From assembly GCF_900105125.1 (NCBI RefSeq), contig NZ_LT629750.1, positions 4,305,001 to 4,369,000 of the forward strand: a stretch of 64,000 bases of DNA, in the 5' to 3' direction. Under the pieces are notes generated by a model. It was not told the origin of the DNA. It worked only from the letters and a program-made list of their open reading frames with translations, and made no database searches. This document shows positions 48,841-57,337 of this stretch, one piece after another. The first letter of the stretch is position 1. Every line of letters begins with the position of its first letter. Both the position numbers and the translations under genes were made by a program. The DNA comes from Bradyrhizobium canariense (GTDB lineage: Bacteria > Pseudomonadota > Alphaproteobacteria > Rhizobiales > Xanthobacteraceae).

Positions 48841-49928
48841 AATCCACCGATTTCGTCGTTGCGCGTAATGACCTGCAGCAATGGAAGTTCATCGAGACGG
48901 AGATGCCCGACGCCGCCGTGTTGCCCGCTGACGCGCTGCTGATCAAGGTCGACCGCTTCGCTTTCACCGCCAACAACATCACCTATGCCGTGCTTGGCGA
49001 CCAACTGAAATACTGGCAGCTGTTTCCCGCGCCAAAGGATTTCGGCAATATTCCGGTGTGGGGATTTGGCGATGTCATCGCCTCGCGCCATCCTGATATT
49101 CCGGAAGGCGATCGCCTGTTCGGCTATTTCCCGATGGCGACGCATCTGGTGATCGAAGCTTCCGACGTCAGCAGGCGCGGCCTGCGCGACGCCGCCGCGC
49201 ATCGGCAAGGGGTAGCGCCGGTCTATAACGCCTATGCGCGCGTCAGCGGCGATCCGAGCTTTGCCGGGCGGCAGGGCGATGAGCAGGCGCTGCTGCGGCC
49301 GCTGTTCATGCTGTCGTTTCTGGTCGACGATTCTTTGGCGGAAAATGAGTTTTACGGCGCGCGCAGCGTGATGCTCTCCAGCGCGTCCAGCAAGACGGCG
49401 TTTGGTCTCGCGCATCTCCTGCACAGCCAACGCGATGGCATCCGCGTGATCGGCCTCACCTCGGCAGCGAATGTCGATTTCGTCAAATCGCTCGGCTGCT
49501 ACGATGAGGTCGTGACCTATGACCGCGTGACCTCGCAGCCATCGGATACGCCGGTCGCTTTCGTCGATATGGCCGGGAATAGCGAATTGCGCGTGACGCT
49601 GCACCGGCATTTCGGCGACCAGATGAAATACTCCGGGCAGATCGGGCTGACGCATCGTAGCTTCTCACCGGACGAGCCGATATTGCCGGGCGCCAAACCC
49701 ACCTGGTTCTTTGCGCCCGACCAGATCCGCAAGCGCGCCAGGGAATGGGGACCCGGCGGCATCGACAAACGATTCAGCGCGGCATGGTCCGGCTTTGCTC
49801 CGATGCTGGAACGCCATCTCAAGGTGATCGAGGGCCGCGGGCCAGCCGCGGTGAAACAAACCTATCTCGACACGCTGGCCGGCCGCATTCCGCCGGATCA
49901 GGGGCACATGCTGTCGTTGCTGGACTGA
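48837..49928 (+). CDS. DUF2855 family protein
   Basis: A 363-residue protein related to medium-chain dehydrogenase/reductases: MKSTDFVVARNDLQQWKFIE at the start, then DRFAFTANNITYAVLGDQ and SASSKTAFGLAHLL where the nucleotide-binding fold would be. No catalytic zinc ligands are visible. Function unknown. It is translationally coupled to the glycosylase gene by a four-base overlap (ATGA), so it may help process damaged molecules, but that is only context. Confidence 0.88.
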   Translation: MKSTDFVVARNDLQQWKFIETEMPDAAVLPADALLIKVDRFAFTANNITYAVLGDQLKYWQLFPAPKDFGNIPVWGFGDVIASRHPDIPEGDRLFGYFPMATHLVIEASDVSRRGLRDAAAHRQGVAPVYNAYARVSGDPSFAGRQGDEQALLRPLFMLSFLVDDSLAENEFYGARSVMLSSASSKTAFGLAHLLHSQRDGIRVIGLTSAANVDFVKSLGCYDEVVTYDRVTSQPSDTPVAFVDMAGNSELRVTLHRHFGDQMKYSGQIGLTHRSFSPDEPILPGAKPTWFFAPDQIRKRAREWGPGGIDKRFSAAWSGFAPMLERHLKVIEGRGPAAVKQTYLDTLAGRIPPDQGHMLSLLD

Positions 49929-50007
49929 GGCGCTTTCTGCGCGCCCCCAAAGCGTATAGCCTCGCGACAGAGGAAACGCCGCGAAGACGGCCGTTGCGAG
50001 GTCGCGA

Positions 50008-51798
50008 ATGCTGGATAAAACAGACGACATCTCGATTTCAGCGGAAAATTGGCTCGCGCAATTCGAAAACGCGCTCGCCAAGCCCGATGACGGCTCGCTG
50101 CAGAAGCTGTTTCATCCCGACAGTTTCTGGCGCGACGTGCTGGCGCTGAGCTGGAACCTGCAGACCATCAATGGCGCCGACGCCATTTTGAGAGAACTTA
50201 AAGCCTGTGCCGTCCGCGCGGTTCCCGTCGGCTTTCGCATCGATCCCGATCGTGCCGCACCGCGTCGCGTGACCCGCGCCGGTACCAACAGCATCGAAGC
50301 CATTTTCAAATTCGAAACCGCGGTCGGGCGTGGCAGCGGAATCCTGCGGCTGATCCCGGATGCCGACGACCGCAACCGGCTCAAGGCCTGGACATTGCTA
50401 ACCACTCTCGACGAGCTGAAAGGCTTTGAGGAGCAGCAGGGAACAATGCGGCCGCGCGGCCAGGCCTATTCACGCGACTTCAGAGGGCCGAACTGGCTCG
50501 ATCAGCGCAAAGCCGCCGTTCAATATGCCGATCGCGATCCGGATGTGCTGGTGGTCGGCGGCGGACAGGCCGGGCTTGCGATCGCAGCGCGGCTGAAGCA
50601 ATTGCAGATCGATGCGCTGATCGTGGACCGTGAGGCCCGCGTCGGCGACAATTGGCGCAAGCGCTATCACGCGCTGACGCTGCACAACCAGGTGCAGGTC
50701 AATCACCTGCCCTACATGCCGTTCCCGCCGAACTGGCCGGTCTATATCCCCAAGGACAAGCTCGCCAACTGGTTCGAGGCCTATGTCGAAAGCATGGAGC
50801 TGAACTTCTGGACCGGCACGGAGTTCGAGAGCGGCGTCTATGATGAAGCGGAGGGACGCTGGTCGGTGGTGCTGCGCCGGGCCGACGGCACCAGGCGAGC
50901 CATGCATCCCCGGCACGTCGTGATGGCCACCGGCGTCAGCGGCATCCCGAACCTGCCTGAAATTGCCAGCTTGAAAAACTTTGGCGGCACCGTGCTGCAT
51001 TCCAGCCGATATGACGACGGCGAGAACTGGAAGGGTAAAAAAGCTGTCGTCATCGGCACCGGCAATAGCGGCCACGATATCGCGCAGGACCTGCATTCGA
51101 GCGGCGCCGCGGTGACGCTGGTTCAACGTTCTTCGACCCTGATCACCAATATCGAACCATCGGCGCAACTGGCCTATTCCGTCTACAACGAGGGCACGCT
51201 CGACGATAACGACCTGATCGCGACATCGATGCCGCTGACGCTGGCCAAACGCAGCCACGTCATGCTGACCGAGCAATCGAAAAAATTCGACCAGCCATTG
51301 CTGGATGGTCTGGAGCGCATCGGATTCAAACTCGATTTCGGCGACGGCGGCACCGGCTGGCAGTTCAAATATCTCACCCGCGGTGGCGGCTATTATTTCA
51401 ACGTCGGCTGCTCCGATCTGGTCGCGAGCGGCGCGATCAAGCTGGCACAGTTCGCCGATATCGACTCCTTCGTCACGAACGGCGCGCGCATGAAGAACGG
51501 CGAGACGATATCAGCCGATTTGATCGTGCTGGCCACCGGCTACAAACCGCAGGAACATCTGGTGCGCAAATTGTTCGGCGAACAAGTCGTCACGCGCGTC
51601 GGCCCGATCTGGGGATTTGGCGACGGCCAGGAATTGCGCAACATGTACACGCGCACCGGCCAGGCCGGTCTTTGGTTCATCGCCGGCAGCCTGGCGCAAT
51701 GCCGGATCAACTCGAAATATCTCGCGCTGCAGATCAAGGCGATCGAGGAAGGGTTGCTGCCGCGCAGCGCACCCGTTCCACATCACCGTTCCTCATGA
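50008..51798 (+). CDS. FAD-dependent flavin monooxygenase with NTF2-like N-terminus
   Basis: A 596-residue fusion. Residues about 10-145 look like an NTF2/SnoaL-type fold (FHPDSFWRDVLALSWNLQTI). The rest (about 165-590) is a group B flavin monooxygenase: FAD motif VLVVGGGQAGLAIA, NADPH motif VVIGTGNSGHDIA, and ATGVSGIPNLPE; the Baeyer-Villiger/FMO fingerprint is present in altered form. Substrate unknown. The ATG at 50008 follows GAGGTCGCGA. It starts 79 bases after the DUF2855 gene and ends overlapping, tail to tail by 16 bases, the next minus-strand gene. Confidence 0.88.
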   Translation: MLDKTDDISISAENWLAQFENALAKPDDGSLQKLFHPDSFWRDVLALSWNLQTINGADAILRELKACAVRAVPVGFRIDPDRAAPRRVTRAGTNSIEAIFKFETAVGRGSGILRLIPDADDRNRLKAWTLLTTLDELKGFEEQQGTMRPRGQAYSRDFRGPNWLDQRKAAVQYADRDPDVLVVGGGQAGLAIAARLKQLQIDALIVDREARVGDNWRKRYHALTLHNQVQVNHLPYMPFPPNWPVYIPKDKLANWFEAYVESMELNFWTGTEFESGVYDEAEGRWSVVLRRADGTRRAMHPRHVVMATGVSGIPNLPEIASLKNFGGTVLHSSRYDDGENWKGKKAVVIGTGNSGHDIAQDLHSSGAAVTLVQRSSTLITNIEPSAQLAYSVYNEGTLDDNDLIATSMPLTLAKRSHVMLTEQSKKFDQPLLDGLERIGFKLDFGDGGTGWQFKYLTRGGGYYFNVGCSDLVASGAIKLAQFADIDSFVTNGARMKNGETISADLIVLATGYKPQEHLVRKLFGEQVVTRVGPIWGFGDGQELRNMYTRTGQAGLWFIAGSLAQCRINSKYLALQIKAIEEGLLPRSAPVPHHRSS

Positions 51799-52292
51799 TC
51801 CAGGATTTCCCCGACGATGAAGGATTCCGCGTTGGTCCAGGCCTTGTCGTTGTCGCCACGAAAAGTGACGAGACGATTGAAAACGACATTCCGCGTTTTC
51901 ACGTCGATAATATCGAATTTTGCCCATTGCACGAGCGTGCTCAGCTTGTGAAAGCTGCTGATCAGGAGATAGGCGGCGCCCGCCACTTGCGCCTTGCCGA
52001 GCAACTCACCGACATCAATGTCGCCAACCGAGCAGGCGTTTGCCGGGCAATCAAGCGCAACGTTTCGTACCTTTCCGCTCGCCGTTAAATCGGCGCGCAA
52101 CGAGGCTTCGAAGTTGCGCAAGCGCCGGAAATGGTCGGCGCTCTGATCGATGACCTCACCCGAGGTATCGACATACTGGATTTCGGCGACCGCGAGAACG
52201 GGCGCCTCGCCTTCCGCCTGACTTTGCCGGACAGGATTGGCGTAGAAAATGATGGCGGCAATCAGGGCGAGGCAAACTGAGCTTGGTTTCAT
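51783..52292 (-). CDS. Secreted DUF2380-like protein
   Basis: A 169-residue exported protein (signal segment MKPSSVCLALIAAIIFYANP) that resembles DUF2380/DUF3280 proteins: a mixed alpha/beta domain beginning VLAVAEIQYVDTSGEV, with a Cys pair in LDCPANACSVGD and AQVAGAAYLLISSFHK. It has the same plan as its upstream neighbour (52360-52884), so the two are paralogues. ATG at 52292; 67 bases downstream of the neighbour, same strand, hence an operon. Function unknown. Confidence 0.82.
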   Translation of the reverse strand: MKPSSVCLALIAAIIFYANPVRQSQAEGEAPVLAVAEIQYVDTSGEVIDQSADHFRRLRNFEASLRADLTASGKVRNVALDCPANACSVGDIDVGELLGKAQVAGAAYLLISSFHKLSTLVQWAKFDIIDVKTRNVVFNRLVTFRGDNDKAWTNAESFIVGEILDHEER

Positions 52293-52359
52293 CGGCTTTT
52301 CCATTTCATGGGCTTTTCCATGGGGAACGGGTCCGCCATTGGCGGATGTGCCTTTGGCG

Positions 52360-52884
52360 CTAGTTCGCTTTTTCCAGCAGTCGGCGCTCGATCAGCCAAC
52401 GTGCGCCACGGCTCCAGGCCGAGTTGGCGCCGGCGCGCAGGTCGGTCTGCTCGACGTCGACCAGCGCCCCGGATTGGACGTCGCGAATTTTGTAGGTCAC
52501 CGCGTAATCGGTTCGGCTGATGCGCGTGACGATCCCGATCATGGACTGGTCCGCGTGAAGGCCAGCGGCGATTTTGGCATCGCAACCGCCGCAATCGCGC
52601 AGCTTGCCCGCTTTGGCTGCTTCGTCGTGTACCTCGCCGATGTCGACCAGTTGGTAGCGCCCCGATTCCGCGATCAGCCGGCGCGCCTCTTCCGTCGAAA
52701 GCCGCAATTGCTCGCGGTCGATGTCGTCGGGGGGCATGTACGCCGCAGCGGCGCTGAAATCTTCCAGCTCAAACGGAAAGACCGCAAGCTTGATCGGGGG
52801 ATGCACCGCTGGTTGGTCTGCGGTGGCGACCACGAGTCCTGCAAAAACCATTACCGGAGCGAGAATGAAAGCAATGCGGCGCAT
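52360..52884 (-). CDS. Secreted DUF3280-like protein
   Basis: A 174-residue exported protein: signal FILAPVMVFAGLVVATA, then IKLAVFPFELEDFSAAA, RLIAESGRYQLVDI and the Cys pair in RDCGGCDAKIA, ending near RRLLEKAN. From memory DUF3280 proteins occur near quinoprotein (methanol dehydrogenase-like) genes in methylotrophs; no such gene is in this window. TGAGGGCTGATCC precedes the ATG at 52884. It faces the histidine kinase gene across 152 bases, which suggests regulation by that system. Confidence 0.82.
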   Translation of the reverse strand: MRRIAFILAPVMVFAGLVVATADQPAVHPPIKLAVFPFELEDFSAAAAYMPPDDIDREQLRLSTEEARRLIAESGRYQLVDIGEVHDEAAKAGKLRDCGGCDAKIAAGLHADQSMIGIVTRISRTDYAVTYKIRDVQSGALVDVEQTDLRAGANSAWSRGARWLIERRLLEKAN

Positions 52885-53036
52885 GGATCAGCCCTCAGGG
52901 TGTGAAATCGTCGCCATATCGCCCGAACTGCTCCGCTCGCGAAACGGAGACCTGCCCTGAATTGACCGGGTGAAATGCCCGATGTTGTCGCGTGGCCCTT
53001 TCTTCTCGGCGCAATTTGCTTCTAGATGTAGGGGGA

Positions 53037-54443
53037 ATGGGAGAGACCTTGCAACAGGCCCCTAATTCTACGGGGCGCCGCGCGCGCGCCATCGATCTGA
53101 AGCTGCGACTGGCGTTACGCGTCGCGGCGCTCGCAGCGCTTTGCTTCCTCGCTGTCGCGGCCTACGCTTTGTTCGACAGCGACCGCATCGCGAGAGCCAA
53201 GGCAAGCCATATCGCCGAAATCGTCGCCAAGGATATCGCGTTACAGCAGGTCCAGACGCATTGGTTCTCGTTGTCCTCCAGCCGAACGCCCGACTTGCAA
53301 CGGGTTGCCGCGCCTCTGATGGAGCCAGGCCTCTGCATCACCTATCGGGACAAAGCCGGGGCCTTCCGCCAGGGTATGTGCAGCGGCGCGCTTGCCGACG
53401 AAACTGCCGCGCCTGAAAGTTTCGCCGCGCTCTATCGGGCCATTTTTCACCCCGGCGAACCGATCTCGATGCCGCTCCTCATCGAGGGCGAGCCCCAGGG
53501 CACGGCGGTCGCGACTTTCGATCCTGCCACGCAGATTAGCCGGAGCTGGCGCGAAGCGAGCCGCCTTCTCTCCATCATGGCTTTCGCCCTGGCGGGACTT
53601 TGCCTCGCCGTCTATGCCGCGCTGGCACGTGCCCTGCGGCCGACGCACGCCATTCGCGCCGGCCTAAAGCAGCTCGCGGCGAACGATCTTTCGGCGCGGC
53701 TGCCCAGCTTCGATCTCGCCGAACTTTCGGCTATTTCCACCGTCTTCAACGCGCTTGCGCAAAGGCTGGAGGCCACGCTCGCCGAGCGTAACGCGCTGAC
53801 ACGAAAACTGATAGCGGTGCAGGACGAGGAGCGGCGCCATCTTGCCCGCGAGTTGCACGACGAATTTGGTCAATCACTCACCGCCATCGCGGCACAGGCC
53901 GCCGCCGCCGCCCATACGGCGGAGCGGGAATGTCCGCCGCTGTTGGAAGAATGCCGGAGCATTTCGCGCACGACGGCAAGCATGATGGAAACGCTGCGCG
54001 GCGCGCTGGTGCGCCTGCGCCCGCCCGACGTCGAGGAACTCGGCCTCGCCCTCAGTCTCGAAAGCCTGGTTGCGAGCTGGAACGGCTTCGAGAAGGGCCG
54101 CACCCGATTCCATATCACCATCACGGGCGAGGTCGACGATTTGCCGCCAAGCGTCCGTGCCAATCTTTATCGAATCGCGCAGGAGGCGATTACCAATGCG
54201 GCGAAGCACGCACAGGCACGAAGCGTGCAACTGCGTCTCGAGGCAGGACAAGCCGACATCGTCTTGAGCGTCGAAGACGATGGCGAGCCGACGTGCGGCA
54301 GTCTTCCGCCGAAAGCCGGCATGGGGCTTCTCGGCATGCAAGAGCGGGTCGTTTCGCTCGGCGGAACGTTGCGTTTCGAGCGGCGGCCGGCGGGTGGCGC
54401 CCGGCTTGTCGCGACCATTCCTAATCTGGGGTCGGAGCATTGA
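53037..54443 (+). CDS. Sensor histidine kinase, NarL-type
   Basis: A 468-residue membrane kinase. One helix near residues 24-44, a periplasmic sensor of about 135 residues, a second helix near 180-200, and HAMP (about 200-255). HisKA_3 has LARELHDEFGQSLTAI (His274), and the C-terminal ATPase has NLYRIAQEAITNAAKHAQA and GMGLLGMQERV. I use the ATG at 53037; a GTG at 52992 gives 15 more residues. The partner regulator starts two bases after its stop. The sensor domain matches no ligand type I know. Confidence 0.9.
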   Translation: MGETLQQAPNSTGRRARAIDLKLRLALRVAALAALCFLAVAAYALFDSDRIARAKASHIAEIVAKDIALQQVQTHWFSLSSSRTPDLQRVAAPLMEPGLCITYRDKAGAFRQGMCSGALADETAAPESFAALYRAIFHPGEPISMPLLIEGEPQGTAVATFDPATQISRSWREASRLLSIMAFALAGLCLAVYAALARALRPTHAIRAGLKQLAANDLSARLPSFDLAELSAISTVFNALAQRLEATLAERNALTRKLIAVQDEERRHLARELHDEFGQSLTAIAAQAAAAAHTAERECPPLLEECRSISRTTASMMETLRGALVRLRPPDVEELGLALSLESLVASWNGFEKGRTRFHITITGEVDDLPPSVRANLYRIAQEAITNAAKHAQARSVQLRLEAGQADIVLSVEDDGEPTCGSLPPKAGMGLLGMQERVVSLGGTLRFERRPAGGARLVATIPNLGSEH

Positions 54444-54445
54444 GC

Positions 54446-55111
54446 ATGCCAGACGCCGGGGGGTTCACGCGCGTGATGCTGGCGGACGACCACGCGATCG
54501 TTCGCGAGGGCTATCGCTCGCTGTTGCAGAAACAGGGCCGCCTTCAGGTCGTCGCCGAGGCTGACAACGGAGCCGACGCCTATCGTGTCTACAAAGAGGT
54601 CCGGCCCGACCTCGTCATCATGGACTTATCGATGCCAGGAATTGGTGGCGTCGAGGCGATCCGGCGCATCCGGCAATGGGACAACTCGGCGCGCATCCTC
54701 GTATTCACCATGCACCAAAGCGCAGCCTATGCGGTTCAGGCGATCAAGGCGGGCGCACGCGGCTTTGTCACGAAAAGCAGCCCACCGGACGCGCTGCTGC
54801 GCGCGATCGCTGAGGTCGTGGCCGGGCGCATCGCGCTCAGCCCCGACATCGACCACGAACTCGCCATGAACCGGATTGCCGACGAACCTTCAGCCGTGGA
54901 CGCGTTGAGCCCGCGGGAATTCGAGATCCTACGCATGTTGCTGGCCGAAAAATCCGTGGATAGCATCGCCGAGACGCTGCATATCAGCGTCAAGACCGCG
55001 GCCAATACGCGCTATCTCATCCGCGCCAAACTCGGCGTCACATCCGACATCGAACTTGTACGTCTTGCGCTTCGCCAGCGGATCATCGCAGCCGAGGATA
55101 TGGAGCATTAA
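54446..55111 (+). CDS. NarL/LuxR-family response regulator
   Basis: A 221-residue response regulator. The receiver has Asp60 in LVIMDLSMPG, and the DNA-binding LuxR-type helix-turn-helix (LSPREFEILRMLLAEKSVDS, then VKTAANTRYLIRAKLGV) is at the C-terminus. I use the ATG at 54446; a TTG at 54440 overlaps the kinase stop. It forms a two-component pair with the kinase. The best candidate targets are the divergent DUF pair and its own operon, by context only. Confidence 0.92.
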   Translation: MPDAGGFTRVMLADDHAIVREGYRSLLQKQGRLQVVAEADNGADAYRVYKEVRPDLVIMDLSMPGIGGVEAIRRIRQWDNSARILVFTMHQSAAYAVQAIKAGARGFVTKSSPPDALLRAIAEVVAGRIALSPDIDHELAMNRIADEPSAVDALSPREFEILRMLLAEKSVDSIAETLHISVKTAANTRYLIRAKLGVTSDIELVRLALRQRIIAAEDMEH

Positions 55112-55245
55112 CCAGGCGAACGTCACTCGCCACGAACTCAAATCGCGGCGCGGCGCGTCATCAGACGCGCAACCGGCCATCCAGGGATGACAAGGGCTGG
55201 CTTTCGATCCAAGCTGTCGTGAAAGAACAACATCGGGAGAAACAC

Positions 55246-56214
55246 ATGACGGCCATTCTCGGCTCGGGCGAGCACCGCTACCGCGTGGTGGAGAACTGGG
55301 CGAAACTGCCCGAGGGATGGAATCTTACCGACGTCGCCTCCGTCGCGGTCGACAGCAAGGACCGCATCCATGTCTTCAATCGCGGCCCCCATCCGATGGT
55401 GGTGTTCGACCGCGCGGGCAATTTCATCCGAAGCTGGGGCGAAGGCCTGTTCAGCCGCGCGCACGGACTGCATATCGATGCTGACGACAATCTCTATTGC
55501 ACCGATGATGGCGACCACACCGTGCGCAAGTGCTCGTCCGACGGCAAAGTATTGCTGACGATCGGTATCCCGAACAGACCGGCGCCGTTCATGAGCGGCG
55601 AGCCGTTCCACCGCTGCACCCATACGGCGCTTTCGCCCAAGGGCGAGATCTATGTCTCGGACGGCTACGGCAATGCCTGCGTCCACAAATACACGCCCGA
55701 CGGCAAGCTGATCAGAAGCTGGGGCGAACCGGGTACCGATCCCGGCCAGTTCAACATCGTCCACAACATCGCAACCGATCTCGATGGCTTCGTCTACGTC
55801 GCCGACCGCGAGAACCATCGCGTGCAGGTGTTCGACGGCAACGGCAAATACGAAACGCAGTGGAATAATCTGCACCGGCCCTGTGCGCTGCATTGCTGCG
55901 GCGGCAAGCAGCCGAATTTCATTATCGGCGAGCTCGGCCCCGGCATGCCGGTCAATCGCAAGGTGCCAAACCTTGGGCCCCGCCTGACCATTGTCGATGC
56001 AAAAGGAAAGCGCATTGCACGGCTCGGCGGCGAGAACGGACCCGGTCTCGAGACCGGCAAATTCCTCGCGCCGCACGGCATCGCGCTCGATTCCAAGGGC
56101 GACATCTATGTCGGCGAAGTCGGCGTCACCGACTGGAAGACCAGCTTTCCGGATACGCCGATGCCTACAGAGGTGAAGGTGGCGCGCTGCCTGCAGAAGC
56201 TGGAAAAGATTTAG
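55246..56214 (+). CDS. NHL-repeat beta-propeller, alpha-amidating lyase-like
   Basis: A 322-residue protein of six-bladed beta-propeller type with repeated blades such as VASVAVDSKDRIHVFNRG, GLHIDADDNLYCTDDG and DGFVYVADRENHRVQVF. It resembles bacterial proteins annotated as peptidyl-alpha-hydroxyglycine alpha-amidating lyase-like. No signal peptide is seen. ATG at 55246 follows GGGAGAAACAC; a GTG at 55219 is possible. Function cannot be defined. Confidence 0.85.
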   Translation: MTAILGSGEHRYRVVENWAKLPEGWNLTDVASVAVDSKDRIHVFNRGPHPMVVFDRAGNFIRSWGEGLFSRAHGLHIDADDNLYCTDDGDHTVRKCSSDGKVLLTIGIPNRPAPFMSGEPFHRCTHTALSPKGEIYVSDGYGNACVHKYTPDGKLIRSWGEPGTDPGQFNIVHNIATDLDGFVYVADRENHRVQVFDGNGKYETQWNNLHRPCALHCCGGKQPNFIIGELGPGMPVNRKVPNLGPRLTIVDAKGKRIARLGGENGPGLETGKFLAPHGIALDSKGDIYVGEVGVTDWKTSFPDTPMPTEVKVARCLQKLEKI

Positions 56215-56306
56215 GGCGCAGCGGACAGGTAAATGGTGGGACGCTGCTGGCCCAGGGTTTCAGTTTCGGAATCAGACACGACTTTTAGTCGTCCGCTCGG
56301 GGCGCT

Positions 56307-57284
56307 TCATTCTGCCTTGAGGTTGGAGGCCTTGATGATCGGCCACCATCGCTCCGCTTCGGCTTTCTGGAAAACATGCAGGGCTTCAGGCGATTGCTGG
56401 TCGAGCGGAGAGGCCTCAATACCGAGATCATCGAGGCGCTTTCGTATTGACGGGTCGGCCAGCACCTGGACCATGGCAGCATTCAGCTTTGCAACGACGG
56501 ACTTTGGCGTGCCTTTGGGCACCCAAAGTCCGTACCAGAGGGAGGCGAAGAAGCCGGGCAGCCCGGCCTCGTCCGCCGTTGGAATATCCGGTGACGAAGG
56601 CAGCCTGGTCCTGCCGGTGATCGCATAGGGCTTGACGCTTTTGGCTGCGAGCAACGACTTGAAGTTCGAAGATGGCTCGATCATGAAGTCGATCTGCCCG
56701 GCCAGCAGATCCTGCATGGCCGGCGCATTGCCGCGATATGGCACGAACTGAAACTTCGTCCCGGTCGTCTTCTGAAACGAAATGCCGGTGAGATGACCGG
56801 TCGCGCCGACGCCGGCGACGCCCACCGACGCCTTGTCAGGATTTGCCTTCAGATAGGCAATCAACCCCTTCAGATCGTCCGCCGGCAGACTGTTCTTGCC
56901 GACGATCAGTAGCGGTTCACTGCCGATCAGGATGATCGGCTCCAGATCCTTCAACAGGTCGAATGGAAGGATGTAGAGACCGCCGGTCAGCATATGCGTG
57001 GTCGAGGTGCCGATACTCAGCGTGTAGCCGTCGGCGGGTGAGCGAACGGCGCGGCCGACGCCGGTGCTGCCGGCAGCGCCCGCGACATTCTCGATGATGA
57101 CGGGCTGGCCGAGCACGGCCTGCATTTTCTCGGCGAGCAAGCGCGCCAGCGTATCGGTTGCGCCCCCGGCAGGGAACGGCACGATCATCGTTACCGCCCG
57201 CACGGGATAATCCGGCGCCGCGGCCATGGCCCTCGGCGGCAGACCAAGAACGATCACGGTCAACACCACAAGCAATTTGCGCAT
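56307..57284 (-). CDS. Tripartite tricarboxylate transporter substrate-binding protein, Bug type
   Basis: A 325-residue periplasmic binding protein: signal peptide ending ARAMA-like (PPRAMAAAPDYP), TMIVPFPAGGATDTLARLL, ENVAGAAGSTGVGRAV and YGLWVPKGTP are typical of the Bug family, which has very many members in alpha- and betaproteobacteria. No TctA/TctB genes are nearby. MRKLLVVLT at 57284 follows GGAAGAGCAGC. The ligand is unknown. Confidence 0.9.
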   Translation of the reverse strand: MRKLLVVLTVIVLGLPPRAMAAAPDYPVRAVTMIVPFPAGGATDTLARLLAEKMQAVLGQPVIIENVAGAAGSTGVGRAVRSPADGYTLSIGTSTTHMLTGGLYILPFDLLKDLEPIILIGSEPLLIVGKNSLPADDLKGLIAYLKANPDKASVGVAGVGATGHLTGISFQKTTGTKFQFVPYRGNAPAMQDLLAGQIDFMIEPSSNFKSLLAAKSVKPYAITGRTRLPSSPDIPTADEAGLPGFFASLWYGLWVPKGTPKSVVAKLNAAMVQVLADPSIRKRLDDLGIEASPLDQQSPEALHVFQKAEAERWWPIIKASNLKAE

Positions 57285-57337
57285 GCTGCTCTTCCAAAAC
57301 CAGCGTCCACGACGCGAACCCATCCTATCTCCGCCGC

